Shown piece after piece: positions 22,651 through 33,673 of a DNA stretch of 64,000 bases. Made by a program: the position numbers and the translations under genes. The DNA comes from Cycas panzhihuaensis. Its lineage: Eukaryota; Cycadophyta. The stretch is taken from contig CM041465.1 in the NCBI GenBank assembly GCA_023213395.1, positions 57,295,741 to 57,359,740 on the forward strand. Direction: 5' to 3'. The notes beneath the pieces are model-generated. The model made no database searches and had not been told where the DNA came from. It worked only from the letters and a program-made list of their open reading frames with translations. The stretch's first letter is position 1; every line of letters begins with the position of its first letter.

Positions 22651-24850
22651 GCAAATGATTGAGCATCCCAATAATTCTCAATGGTTATATTCTTGGGGTT
22701 ACCATTATCCCTAATGTTAAGTTGCTTAGTTTTAAGCCCCTCAAATTTTACTTACTTCCCCTTATTTATCTAATAGCCAGGGATATCAATTGTATCTTTA
22801 TTTTCATAATTAAGTCCTATATATGTTGGTGGAAATTTGTTTTCTTCTTCTTATAAGTTCATACTTCCCTCTATAATTAACAATTATGACACTAACAAGC
22901 CCCCTGTCTGATACTCTGTTTCCTTATCTTACCTCATACCTCCTAATATTCTTATCCTCGAAGGTGTAAGAAATTGTAGTAATGAAAGCTCTTCGTAATA
23001 CATCCCATTCTATACTCTAGGTTTTTTTAAAATTTCTTAGTAACCACTCTTTGCCTTTTAATCATAATATGTGATAGAAAAGATGACTCTAATCTTGTTT
23101 CTTAATTTTTTAAAACTTTCCTAATAATATATACATAAATATATATGCCTTTGAGGATATTTTCTAATGAAACATAGTGGTATGTTCCTTGAGCATTGTT
23201 CATTAAACCTCTAGCAAAATACACATTGCAAATATTATTGTAATACTATATCTTATAGGGTTGTAGTAAAATCTATTACCCATGGACTCTTATGACTAAC
23301 CTTGTACTTAATCTAATGCGTCATATATATTCTGAGGTTACTTGTGGTTGGAAAATTAGTTTATATGAAATTACAGACTATATACATAATATAGTTGATT
23401 TATTATTACAACTAGGGTTTGATATACTAGGATTCAATATGATAGGGTTTTAAGGTTTTCTTTATACTTCATTTGAGTATTCTACATCATCTTTATTAAC
23501 TCATTTATGCTTAACATATCTTCATAAATAGATTTATCTCTTACGCTATCATCAACACTAAAGGCTTGATTTACATGTACAAATGATTCACTATCACTAT
23601 TATTACTATCATATTCACTATTGCCACTATCTATAGTGATATAATAATTAATATTATTTTTATTATTACTGTGAGTGTCAACATTATCTATAATAGACAT
23701 ATATGCAATCAAACGAGGGCTTGTTTACCAAATATAGGAATTTGTCTCTCCTCCTTTTGAGTGTAAATTAAGTTACAACACCCTAAAGTATTTAGGGTCT
23801 TGCTCATATGAATTACTTATATTCATTACCTCTTTAACGCATCGAAAGGATGCTTTGTTAGAGGAACTTGTTGTGTGTTTTCCTATAATAATTATACAGG
23901 ATCCTTCATCTAGATTTTTCTTTTAACTTGTGATTGGGAATGAGATAATTCTCCCCTTATGTATTAATGAATGTGTACATTTTAAGTCTACGAACAGATT
24001 ATATTTATAACCATGGTCTCCTTAACAACACAAGATACAATGGCTTGCCTTTTATAATCTCAATTATAACAAACTCCATGCTTACTCCTAAGTTAGCTAT
24101 ATTGACCTTTAAGTTGGGTAATACACTTAAGGGTTAGCTTTTTAATTGATTCGTTAATTTAATGGAGTAGGTAGTGATAATCATCTATAAGCAACCTATC
24201 TCCCTTAGGCATATTCAAGCAAGATGTTTACCATCAATCCCTCATTTAAGGTCATAGGTTTATTTATTTCTCCTAATGTTGTTATTATCTAATAATGATA
24301 TAAGGGAATTAACATTTTGGACTTCACTATCAAAGTTTCATAACCAAAAGGCCCTTAGTTCAAGCCACACGATTACTTTTGTTAGAAGAATCATGAGTTC
24401 TAATTTCTCAACTAGCTGCTTTAATAACTTAGGGGTTAAGAATTGAATTATCATATGTAATGCAACAAACATATTTGCTTGATACTCCAGCTTTATTAGT
24501 ATGTCTCCCTATTATGGCTTTTTAAGAGTCTTTTTCGAGTTACTTTTAGGGGATGTCCTTTTATAAACTTGCTTGATCCCTAGCTTAGGTATGATTGACC
24601 AATTGGACTCTACTTCTTTGGATGCTTCCTATAATGCATTTTTTTATTGTAATTTGACTTTAGGATTTAGATAGCCTTTCTTTTATTTCAATTTTGACTT
24701 TATGATTTAGATAATCTAACTCTTATTCTATGGCTTTCCCCTTTGGCTTACTATATACATGTAAATTCACTACTCTTAAACCTAGTTTATCTGGCATCGT
24801 CATCATCAAGTTACTACTCTTAATATTAATGTTAGATATGTTGAATACTT
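22651..24850 (-). pseudogene. Linker and probable protease region of gypsy F
   Basis: Only the acidic linker at 23482-23712 is open: it is rich in Asn, Ser and Asp (SGNSEYDSNNSDSESF) and resembles the linker at 6998-7237. A protease should lie between about 23750 and 24840, but I could not read a D-S/T-G motif. The plus-strand ORF at 22659-22856 is probably chance. Confidence 0.4.
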
Positions 24851-24856
24851 TGCAAG

Positions 24857-25104
24857 TGTTATATGGGTATAGGCATTACACCCGAGTCCCTTTGTAGGGT
24901 CCAGGGTTATGGGGGTCTTTGTCAGCCCGTGGTTTATGTCCATTATATTGTAAAACCGCAAGGCAGTATCTTGTAATGTTATGTCTATATATTCTTATAT
25001 AATGGAAAATGTAACATAGAGTGTGGATGAGTCTTTGATGAGTCGATGAGAATAGTTGGGGTTTATTCATATTTGTAATTATTTAGTTGTTACTTAGATT
25101 AACA
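24857..25104. repeat. Candidate solo LTR inside gypsy F
   Basis: A 248-bp block runs from TGTTATATGG to GATTAACA. It is less AT-rich than its surroundings (cccgagtccctttgtagggt near 24880) and interrupts gypsy F between the linker and gag. TG/CA ends and length suit a solo LTR. No second copy was found in the window and no convincing target duplication (gcaag/aaagg). Confidence 0.35.
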
Positions 25105-25779
25105 AAAGGTCTATACTTAGACCTGAATCTCCTAATGCTCTTTATTGAGTGCTTGGTTTATTTACATTATTTGTTCATTGCATGGTTTAAAGTTTTGTTA
25201 TCACACTAGTTCTACGATTATATTTTTTCTTCAATTAATTGGGTAAATTTTCAAGTCATGATTGTAATGTCCACATTTTTAGTACATGTGTACACACTCA
25301 TTTCTAGCATTTTCATAAGGTCACTAAAACCCCCAGTATCCAAACTCTATATAGAGCACATATCTACCTATTATTTTTTTCCCTTTAGGTTGGGTCTTAA
25401 GTCACTTTTTTATAATAAGAGGGTCTTTCTTACCCTCCACATTTTTATCTTCTACTATAAGTGTTATTCTATCAGCCATTGTAGTTATAATTTCTAGTGT
25501 TATGTGTTGTTTCACAAATATCATACCATTTCTCCACTTTCTCGTTCTACTCTTTACATGCCTCATTATCATGACTACTTCTTGGCTTATGCTCCTTCTT
25601 TAATCTAGTTTTTCTTTCTTCTTTTTATGTGTTCTAGCCAAATCAATATTTAATTTGTCAATTTCATATTATAATACTTCTAGCTTCATGTTTCCCTTGG
25701 TCTTTAGGGTATTGTGGCATATTCTTTTTTATTAAAGCTCTTGAATTTCTGCTTTCAATAGTTAAAAACATTTTTTCAT
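25105..25779. other. Unassigned segment of gypsy F, probably gag 3' part
   Basis: AT-rich, with short ORFs such as 25258-25497 that lack motifs. Its position between the candidate solo LTR and the gag capsid fragment suggests the zinc-knuckle end of gag, but no knuckle is readable. Confidence 0.35.
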
Positions 25780-26560
25780 GAGTTGAGAATCCTTAGGTAT
25801 TATTGATTTAAGCCTCAAATTTCAATGCTAAGTTATTAGCTTGGGTAAAACTCAAAACCAAATGTTGCCTCAAGTGATCACGTAATTTTGCAAACAACCC
25901 ATCCATGAAGGAGTTGTACATTAGGTAGTTTGGGATGACTATACTTTTTCCATATTCTTGATAATAATTCTCATTTAACTTTCATAATCTAGGATATATT
26001 CTCTTGGTTATTACCTGATCTCTTTTAATATGTAGGTCATTACTTAATTACTATGTAACTTCTAAAATATTACTTAAAATTTTTTCTTTATATTATCCCA
26101 ATTAAATTGATTGGCTCCTAAATTCTTATAACATATTAAACTAACACCTCATAAGGTACATCTTACTTAATATGTTATATCATCTTCTTTAGTGATTCCT
26201 CTTATTACGACCATATTTGTAAGGAGGAAAAGATGTTCTGTTAGGCTACCTATCCCATTGAATATAAAATGACTCAAGGCATTGTTATTTTGATAGATGA
26301 TTATCAGCAGTGTGTTTATTATTTTTAGCATCAAATCTATTTTACAATCCGCCTTTGATTCTCTTCATGTTTTAAATAATGGATTTGTACACGGCACTTT
26401 TGGTTATATAGGTATATCTATCCCTAGTGCTTGTATTGCTAATAGAGTGACTACCAAGAATGGATTATCATTTTTTGGTAATTTTTATGGTGGCTTATTC
26501 TATAAATACCTCGTGAAATAATTTTCCAAATGTATTGTGGGACCTTCCACTATCTTTTTC
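25780..26560 (-). pseudogene. gag remnant of gypsy F
   Basis: Minus-strand translation gives the motif YNSFMDGLFAKLRDHLRQHL at about 25850-25910, preceded by a Lys/Tyr-rich stretch. This matches the 'F..GL...L...V' part of gypsy gag capsid domains. Stops are frequent and the N-terminus fades near 26560, where truncated copia A begins. Confidence 0.5.
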
Positions 26561-26594
26561 TCATTATAGGGCAAGCTCTCTAAGCATTCTTGTA

Positions 26595-27061
26595 TTAATA
26601 CAGTGCCTTCTTTAATTTGCAAGCCATATTTTCTTGTCCTGGTTTTATGTATCCTTTTGGTTGATACATATACACATCTTCCTGTAGGTCTCCATTCAAG
26701 AACGCACTTTTAACCTCCATTTGATAGATTTCCCAACCTTTTTGAGCAACAAGGATAATCACTGTTCTTACCGTGTTCAATTTTGCCACTGGTGAAAATG
26801 TTTCTTTATAATCGATTCCTGTTGTTTGAGTATAGCCTTTTGCTGCCAACCTAGCCTTCTATTTTTCTACTTTGCCATTTGGCTTCTCTTTTATTTTGTA
26901 TACCCATTTGCAGTTTACAATGGGTTTATCTTCTAGAATTGGGACGAGGTTCCATGTCTTGTTCTTTTGTATGGCTTCAATTTCAGCATCCATCGCAATT
27001 CTCCAATTTTGGAAGCTACTGGCTTCTTTATAAGAGTTTGGTTTAATGGAACAAAGCAATG
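26595..27061 (-). pseudogene. copia A reverse transcriptase, N-terminal part
   Basis: The frames 26859-27059 and 26595-26849 give ASSFQNWRIAMDAEIEAIQK, TWNLVP, NCKWVYKIK, then AAKGYTQTTGIDYKETFSPV and VKSAFLNGDLQEDVYM, the standard start of copia RT. A single stop separates them (K-stop-KARL). The domain breaks off after KLKKALY at 26595, well before the catalytic Y-V-D-D, because the element is truncated there. Confidence 0.85.
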
Positions 27062-27660
27062 CTTGAGGTTTCTGTGATCTTATTCGATGTTCAAATATAT
27101 CTCCTTTTGTTTCTTTAAGAGTTTTAAGATACCACCTTGGTACTCTTTTTGAGGTGCATTCTTATAATGATTTTTCTTCATCTCTGGAATTAGAGCTGCT
27201 ATCTGACTCGAGGTTACAACTACTGGTTAGTTGCTTATCTGGATTCTCATTTTCTAAAGAATCTTCTCCTCTCTCAATTCTTTCTGAGGTTATATCTGAC
27301 TTGTCTTCCAACTGGTCAGGACATATATCCGAATGATCTTCATCGATCTGTACTGTTGTATCAATATTTTCCCTTTTCTCATCAAAAATTACATCCCTGT
27401 TGACATAAAACTTATCTATTTTTGGATCCATGCACCTGTAGGCCTTTGAATAGTTGCTATATCCAACTATTATGCATTCTATGCTTTTATTGTCTAATTT
27501 GGCTATTTTCTTATCTGGAATATGAACATAAGCCTTATAGCCAAATATTTTCAAATGGCTTACATCAGGTTTGTGTCTTAACCATGTTTCTTCAAGAGTT
27601 ATATTGTCTAAGGACTGAGTAGGGCTTCTGTTGATCAAATATGCAGCTGTATGTATAGCT
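27062..27660 (-). pseudogene. copia A integrase C-terminus and linker
   Basis: The open frame 27162-27638 (158 codons) contains INRSPTQSL, LKIFGYKAYVHIP, KSIECIIVGYSNYSKAYRC and NRDVIFDE, the usual C-terminal part of copia integrase. It then becomes Glu/Asp/Ser-rich, a spacer leading to RT. This is one of the longer intact stretches of element A. Confidence 0.85.
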
Positions 27661-28052
27661 TCTGCCTAATATTTCTTTGCTAAATCTTTATTATTTAACA
27701 TGCAACGAGCCATTTCTACAATTATTCTGTTCATTCTTTCTACAACTCCATTGGATTGAGGTGTATAAGGAGTTGTGAATTGTCTTTAAATTCCATGTAT
27801 TTTGCATAAATAAATGAATTCGTTAGACATAAACTCTCCACCTCTATCAGAACGAACATATTTGATCCTTTGACCGCTTTCCAATTCACTTGCAGCTTTA
27901 AATTCTTTAAAATATCTAAATGTTTCTGATTTGCTAGATAGAAAGTACACCCAAGTTTTCTTAGAAAAATTATCAATGAAGGTCAAGAAGTACCTTGATC
28001 CATTTGTCGAGATGGGCGTAAACGGACCACATAGATCAGTGTGTATTAATTC
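27661..28052 (-). pseudogene. copia A integrase catalytic core
   Basis: The frame 27786-28055 gives ELIHTDLCGPF, TFIDNFSKKTWVYFL and VRSDRGGEF. Further on come NGVVERMNRII and MARCMLNN (about 27690-27760). The D, D and E positions are all readable, with one stop between the second D and E. The domain is cut off from its pre-integrase zinc part by insertion B, whose left target copy caatt is at 28053-28057. Confidence 0.85.
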
Positions 28053-28057
28053 CAATT

Positions 28058-28143
28058 TGTCATAGGTTGTCGTTACACCAAAAGCCTTGGGGTGATTTGG
28101 GAAGATGACTTCCTTGTGATAGTTAGCGTCACGCGCTCTAACA
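28058..28143 (-). repeat. Left 86-bp terminal repeat of B (3' LTR)
   Basis: It starts TGTCATAGG and ends CTCTAACA. About ten substitutions separate it from the right copy, mostly transitions. The adjoining ctcccct (28144-28150) reads as a polypurine tract on the minus strand. Confidence 0.85.
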
Positions 28144-28293
28144 CTCCCCTATAACAAGGAGTCGGTTGTACCTACACGGATTGGCATGTCCACCACGGCA
28201 TTCTTCGGCAGGACACAACATCTTCATGGATATCCGGGTGTGCTACCATGGTACACAAGACTGGTTTTGAACCCTGGTCACTCTGATATCACT
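28144..28293 (-). other. TRIM-like internal segment and second primer-like site
   Basis: About 150 bp, less AT-rich than the surroundings and with no coding frame, runs from the purine tract to ctctgatatca (28281-28291). On the minus strand the latter reads TGATATCAGAG, one base from the initiator-Met primer site. Short LTR, primer site, short non-coding interior and purine tract are the hallmarks of a TRIM element. I infer this is the interior of one. Confidence 0.55.
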
Positions 28294-28661
28294 TGTCAAG
28301 GGAATGGATCTAGGGATCTAGTGCACTAACACTACACAATGGCAAATAGTGGAGGGAAGCACAATGTACTCAACAAGAGAAATGCTAATAGCTTGAGCTC
28401 AAAGAGGAGAAGTGTAGAATATAATCACTCTCCATGTAATTTCAGCTTATATAATGATAATGCTCATTAGGGTTTGGACTTTGAGTTTTCCCTCCTAATG
28501 ACATTCAAATGAGATTACATGAAATTACAATGAAATAAACTTTATATCATTTCACTTAAGTGACTTAAGCATAGTCACCTTATCCTAAAGTTATAAACAT
28601 AAAAGTGACTTTATCTAATTCTAACTTTATGAAATGACCATGTGACATTAACATCGTCACA
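28294..28661 (-). repeat. Internal C-type LTR of B, present once
   Basis: A 368-bp block from TGTCAAGGG to GTCACA shares ggatctaggg, acacaatggc, attagggtt and the end region with the LTRs of copia C (38967-39278, 46203-46514). It is followed by atcccctcc (28662-28670), a purine tract in minus sense, as in C. No second copy exists at the other end of B, where the 86-bp repeat stands instead. Confidence 0.7.
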
Positions 28662-29118
28662 ATCCCCTCCTTAATGGCAGAAGGTCATTTTCTTTTATCC
28701 TACTCTAATCTATGAGGTCTTCATTTTAGCCTCATCATTACATTGAGAAAAAAATTCTACAACCTACAAGACACTTTTATGGGAAAACCCTCGGGGGAAT
28801 AAAAACCCATGGACTTGACTTCCTATTCTATGAAGTGGCTCCGGTGGCTCTTTGAGTGTAGCCAGATAGTCAAGCAGTACAAGTTGGTTGTGCAGCTTCA
28901 ATCTGCTGAGTCTCCATATACCGTTTCGTCATCCCCCATGCCCTTTCAGGTTTTCATAGGTTCTGATTTTCAAAACAAGTACAAAACAACTCCTTTCACG
29001 TCCATGAGGGGTTTTCACGAATGGGAGAGAGCAGAGACTTACTCTAATCCTTCCGCGCCCACAAGGGGTTTTCACGAATGGGATAGAGTATGCTAGTCAT
29101 GTGTACCATCTCCTTCAA
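28662..29118 (-). other. 3' non-coding region of B with a short tandem repeat
   Basis: It lies between the pol stop and the internal LTR. A motif ggggttttcacgaatggga occurs twice (about 29009-29028 and 29065-29084) and degenerate forms recur near 28785. The same region is recognisable in copia C at 39279-39720, so it belongs to the family. The plus-strand ORF at 28809-29096 is not supported. Confidence 0.6.
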
Positions 29119-30006
29119 TCAGTTGGAGATGGAGGCCCTAAGGCCTTGTCGAAGCTGTTCAAACTTCACCCTTTGCAGCGGTTTGGTGAAGATATCAGCC
29201 ACTTGATCTGCTGTGGGGCAATGTTCTAATTGTATTGTGCCGTCATGGACCAGTTCTCGGATCCTGTGGACTTTCGTACTAATGTGCTTTGTACGATCAT
29301 GAAAAACAGGATTCTTTGCCATGTGGATTGCTGACTGATTGTCCACATGTAAGCTCGTTGGACCTGTCTGGGTGATATCTAAAGTATATAATAATTTGCG
29401 AAGCCATATCACCGCCTTACTAGTCTCAAAAGTAGCTATGTATTCGGCTTCAGCAGTAGAATCTGCAGTGATTTTCTGTCGCCTTGACTGCCATGAAATT
29501 GGAGCTGTTCCAAGAAATGTGATGTACCCAAACGTTGATCTTCTTGTATTTTTGTCACCGGCAAAATCCGAGTCTATGTATGCTATATGTCTGAAATAAT
29601 TGTTGTGCTCATACAACAAACCAAGTTTGCTAGTCGTCTTTAGGTACTTCAACACTCGTATTGCTGCTTGCCAATGGTTCTGCTTTGGAGTTGTCATGTG
29701 ACGGGCAAGAATGCCAACGGCATGGGCAATATCTGGCCTTGTGTTGGTAACATAAATGAGGCTACCTACAAGTTGTCGATAGAGTGTTGCGTCTGCCTCT
29801 CGAGTGTCTTCATCGGAAAGTTTGGCATTAGGCTCCATTGGAGTATACACTATTCTGGCATCTTCTAATCGAAACTTGATTAGAAGATCATTGATATATT
29901 TTCCTTGGGAGAGAAAGATTTTTCCATTGCATTGAGTTATCTTAATTCCCAAGTAATATCTCATTAGTCTGAGGTTAGACAGTTCGAAGGATTTTGACAA
30001 GTCCAT
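29119..30006 (-). pseudogene. copia B RT C-terminus and RNase H, 295 open codons
   Basis: This is the longest open frame in the window. Residues 15-60 carry RYYLGIKI and FLSQGKYINDLL from the end of RT, and 76-110 YRQLVGSLIYVTNTRPDIAHAV. RNase H follows, with catalytic Asp around 145-147 (AYIDSDFAGD), Glu at 186-188 (STAEAEY) and Asp 222 (HVDNQSA). It ends in TKHIS, ADIFTKPLQRVKFEQLR and a stop. The Met at the start is internal; the frame continues upstream from RT after a stop just past 30006. The domain looks complete, but the polyprotein it belonged to is broken elsewhere. Confidence 0.88.
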
Positions 30007-30015
30007 CTTTAATTT

Positions 30016-30840
30016 ACTGACATCTTACTCACTATTTCTAGTTATCAGCATATCGTCCACAAAGATCAGGAGATATCTAACTTTGCATTTTTCTCTCTTA
30101 ATAAACAAAGTTGCATCAACGTCTTGATAGTCACATACCTCATATCCAAGTTGCCTCATTTTGTTGGACAACTTGGTGAACCAAGCGCGAGGGGCTTGTT
30201 TGAGGCTATATAGCGACTTTTTCAATCTACACACTTTCTGCTCCTGTCCTGCTATCTCAAAGCCTTCAAGCTGTGTCATATAGATTTCTTCTTCCAAATC
30301 TCCATTAAGAAAAGCAATTTTCACATCAAGTTGGTGGATTTTCTAACCCTATTGAGCAGCAAGGCCACAAGTGCTCTGATTGTGGGCCATTTGGTAGTTG
30401 GTACGAAGACTTCTGTGTAGTCGATACCTTCCCTTTGGGTGAATCCTTTAGCGACCAACCTCGCCTTGTGTTTTTTAAGGGTGTCGTCTGATCTATATTT
30501 ATTTTTAAACACCCATTTGTTTATGACTACCTTCATTCCCAAAGGCATATCAACGAGCTCCCATGTACCATTCTTGATCAAGGATTGGTATTCCTCATTT
30601 ATGGCATTTCCCCAAACTGTGTGTTTCATAGCTTCTTGGTATGATAGAGGCTCGTTATTTGAAGCAAGGTGCAGTTCTACTGGTTTAAGCTCTATGGGAA
30701 GTGATGTTTGCTCCCTTGCTCTGTAGGCACCACTTCGAGTGCCAGTTTTGCCTACCTCATCAGATCTTAAGTCTTTGTGCAACTGGTAGGCTTCTCGAAA
30801 ACCTTTGGTTGGGAATGAGGTTTTCATTTCCACAACATCC
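30016..30840 (-). pseudogene. copia B reverse transcriptase
   Basis: The frames 30321-30833 and 30025-30324 hold EPLSYQEAMKH, NKWVFKNKYRSDD, LVAKGFTQREGIDYTEVF, then [29 protein letters not shown] and the catalytic [12 protein letters not shown]. They are out of frame with each other: near 30350 one base appears to be missing and two stops sit close to it where Gln and Trp are expected (AQQGW). Apart from this the RT is nearly complete. Confidence 0.87.
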
Positions 30841-31140
30841 TGGTCTTCATTTTGATTCTAAAAAGGATCATGGGAGATGTATGGTCTGGAGGTTGATGAT
30901 ATTGTTGGAGAAGACAACCCTATAACTGAAGATGGTGAAGGTGGTTCTTCTACAACTCCTTTTCCTTTAATGCTTGACGTGGTGATTCCTGGCTATTCTC
31001 CCAAGATGGCGTTGGATTGGTGCATATTGGCACATGATCTGAGTCAAGGATAGTGTCCTCCAGGGCTCTATTATTAGATTCCAAAATTTTGAGTATTTCT
31101 TCAGTGTCTCCCCCCCCAAATGTTGGAATTTGTACATCAT
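30841..31140 (-). pseudogene. copia B spacer between integrase and RT
   Basis: Pro/Ser/Thr/Asp-rich low-conservation sequence on the minus strand, in the place of the spacer found at 41455-41757 in copia C. No enzymatic motif. The open frame 30967-31224 overlaps it out of phase. Confidence 0.5.
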
Positions 31141-31144
31141 ATTC

Positions 31145-31869
31145 CTAGACATCATTGTATCTATGAGATGGTGCTTTAGAATCAAGTTGAAGTAGTTGAT
31201 CCTCTGTCTCCACAAACACCACATCTCTAGTGATAATGATCTTCTTTAATGTTGGAATGAAGACCTTGTACCCTTTCTTGTTTATGGGGTACTTAACAAA
31301 GATGCCCTTTAAAGCTCGCGGTTGGAGCTTATTTCTATGCTTATCAAGAATGTGAGCATAACAAGTAGAGCCAAAATTTTTGAAGTGATGGACGATAGGG
31401 GTCCGTCTAGTCCTTCGTTCATTTGGAGACAGGCTTAGCTTCAATGGACTTATTTTGTTCATGCAGTAGACAGCAGTATAAATAGCTTCAGCCCAAAGAT
31501 ATGCAGGCACATTCTTGAAGACAAGCATAGCATGTACCATATCCATTATGGTTCTATTAGCCCTTTTAGCAACTCCATTCTACTAAGGGGTACCTGCAAT
31601 AGTTGTTGGATGCTTGATCCCCTGCTGACACAAGAAGTCTTCGAATTCATTTGAAGTGTATTCGCCACCATTGTCAGTCCTGAGACACTTCAGTTGATAT
31701 CTAGATTCCTTCTCTGTGAGAGCCTTAAATGCCTTGAATACTGTGAATGCTTCATCTTTTGATTTGAGAAAGGTCACCCATACCTTTCGAGTGAAGTCAT
31801 CAATAAATGTAATATAGTACCTCTTCCCTGTAAGAGAAGGGATAGGCATAGGCCCACAGATGTATGAGT
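31145..31869 (-). pseudogene. copia B integrase
   Basis: The frames 31583-31849 and 31145-31546 give YYITFIDDFTRKVWVTFL, LRTDNGGEYTSNEF, and after two adjacent TAG codons NGVAKRANRTI. The two TAGs stand for the usual QQ. The catalytic Glu reads Lys. The C-terminal part follows (PAYLWAEAIYTAVYCMN, NFGSTCYAHI, GIFVKYPINKKGYKV, ITRDVVFVE). All damage here is explainable by G-to-A or C-to-T changes. Confidence 0.87.
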
Positions 31870-32555
31870 GTACTAATTCAAGAGGTTGACTGGCTTTCCA
31901 TTGACTCTGGGGAAATCACTATCTATGGGATTTGGCAATAATGTAAGCTTCACATTTGAATGGCTTAGAGGAAAATCTGGGCAGACCTGGAGTAGAATGG
32001 GAGATTTCCTTAAGTCGATCAAGTTTGACGTGCCCCATGCGAGCATGCCAAAGAGCTTCTAGGGACAGCTTAGAATGAGTCAATGTGACATTATATGGAA
32101 GTTCTTATTCGACACAGATGGGGGCAACAACTTGGTATGCAAAAGAAAACAATATGGTTCTAGTCAGTCTAAATAGCTTACCTTCAAGTTTCCCAGTCAT
32201 TACCACAGAACATGAAGGCGAGTGAATAACATTAAGAACTTGATCATTAGTTGTGACACTCAGGTCGAATCCACGAGAGACAAGTGTGGATAACGACAGA
32301 AGGTTTTGTTTGAGATGGGGAATATACAAGACATCTTTTAAAGTAAAGTTGGGCAGGCCTGGGAGCTTCAAGCATATAGAGCCCATGCCTTGAATAGGTT
32401 GTGTCGACTTATCAGCCATGTGTGCTACTCCAGTGACCTCTGAATCAAAATCCTGAAAGAAGTTCCGGTGACAAGTCGTGTTGGGTAGCTCTTGTGTCCA
32501 TAACCCAGTCTGATGATGATATTGATGTAGGATTTGCTTGTCCAAGTGGTCGAGG
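31870..32555 (-). pseudogene. copia B protease and pre-integrase zinc domain
   Basis: The aspartic protease motif lies at about 32491-32512 as WVMDTRATQH, so the usual D-T-G is D-T-R, a single G-to-A change. The frame 32105-32545 carries on with QGMGSICLKLPGLPNFTLKD, VLYIPHLKQNLLSLS and SRGFDLS. After a stop, ALWHARMGHVKLDRL and FKCEAYIIAK mark the H-H-C-C pre-integrase zinc site (about 31930-32070), in which one Cys is replaced. Confidence 0.82.
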
Positions 32556-32559
32556 TAGT

Positions 32560-33673
32560 GGCGAATAAAGCTGACAAATGGCTATGCCACAATGTGTCTC
32601 GATGTACCTCTAAGATATAGAAGCAATAGATGAAGTGGATGCTTCCCTACTTTGTTGAATACGTGCCTCAATGAGATTTGCTCCTGCAAATAAGTCATCA
32701 TGACTCTCATCAACATTGTGGGCTTGATGTTGCTGTTGTTGATGACGAGGCAATCTGTTGTAGTCAATACGGCAATCTTTTACAAGGTGTCCTTTCTTGT
32801 TACACCTTTGACACGTGGGAGCATTGTTGTTTGGTACATCTCGATTGTGATCTTTTGACTCTTGTTTTCTTCTTGACCTTGTTGTTCCCTTTGTTGTTGT
32901 CCCTGTTAATTTCCCCTGCCTCTTCCGCGACCTCTTCTTCCTCCGCTTGAAGATTAACCTTACTGTTTGGTGTAGTATACTTCCTCATCCATGTCAGCTT
33001 CAAAGGCTGCATTAAGAGTTGAATCTGAAAGTGAGAAGCTAGTAGTGAAGGTCTTGTCATGTTCAATAAACTTCTCAGCTAATGCTTCAAAGTTGAGGGT
33101 CTTCAGTGTGCCAAATGGCTGAAGATTTCCTAGTAGGTTCTTATAATCAGGAACATGCAGACTGGATTGAATTATGAAGGCCCAAGTTATGCATTAGATC
33201 TTAAAATCCCTATCAATGGCCTGTTTAATGGGGTGAAGAGCATTGATGGTTTCATGTGCTCGCCCTTTCTACATTTGCATCTCGTTCATCTTCAATACCA
33301 TATGAACAAACTCCAAGTCTGATCGAGTATCAAAGTTTCTTTTGAGGACTTCGAGGACCTTGAAGGCAGTGTCATGTTGCATGTCATCGATCAAGTTGTG
33401 CAAGGAGTAATCTGTAACTAGCAGAATCCACCTCACGATTTTACGGTCTTCAATGATCCACTGTCGCCGTTGTGGATTATGAGCAGGAGGAGCTAGAGGT
33501 ATGCCACCATTCTGTGGTATGGTGTTGGTCGCAGGTACTATCGGGGTTCACTCTAAGTGGTCTAGCTAGAGTCCCTCATACTTGGCTGTGTTCTTAACTC
33601 TCGTAAACCATAGATCCTAGTTCTCCTTCCCTTTTAACATACAGTTCATATTCTGCTTGAAGTTGGTTGACAT
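32560..33673 (-). pseudogene. copia B gag
   Basis: The start chosen is ATG at 33673 (MSTNFKQNMNCMLKGKEN), because copia C shows a homologous start at 44292. Stops soon after stand at Trp positions. The middle has DDMQHDTAFKVLEVLKRNFD, the helix-rich gag core, and LKTLNFEALAEKFIEHDKTF. A Gly/Arg-rich stretch precedes an intact zinc knuckle CX2CX4HX4C at 32772-32815, followed by a Gln/His-rich segment. The upstream ATG of the frame 33594-33779 gives no gag-like protein. Confidence 0.8.

Larger units (their letters stand above)
14895..26560 (-). mobile_element. Gypsy element F, old, split by later insertions
   Basis: Minus-strand gypsy domains appear in reverse order across this span: integrase C-terminus (14895-15415), integrase core (18711-19255), RNase H (19258-19745), RT (21800-22650), acidic linker (23482-23712) and gag (25780-26560). 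Element E (15421-18705) sits inside the integrase and remnant G (about 19780-21790) between RNase H and RT. The protease was not identified. The gag end abuts truncated copia A at about 26590, so the 5' LTR is missing. All frames are densely interrupted, making this one of the oldest elements in the window. Confidence 0.75.

Noticed and set aside
28144-28293. Simple explanation of B as an ordinary copia with 86-bp LTRs
   Set aside because: The internal 368-bp block matches the terminal LTRs of the related copia C and has its own purine tract and primer-like site, which an ordinary internal region would not.
29339-29868. Plus-strand ORFs opposite copia B RNase H
   Set aside because: They are out-of-sense shadows of the well-supported minus-strand RNase H.
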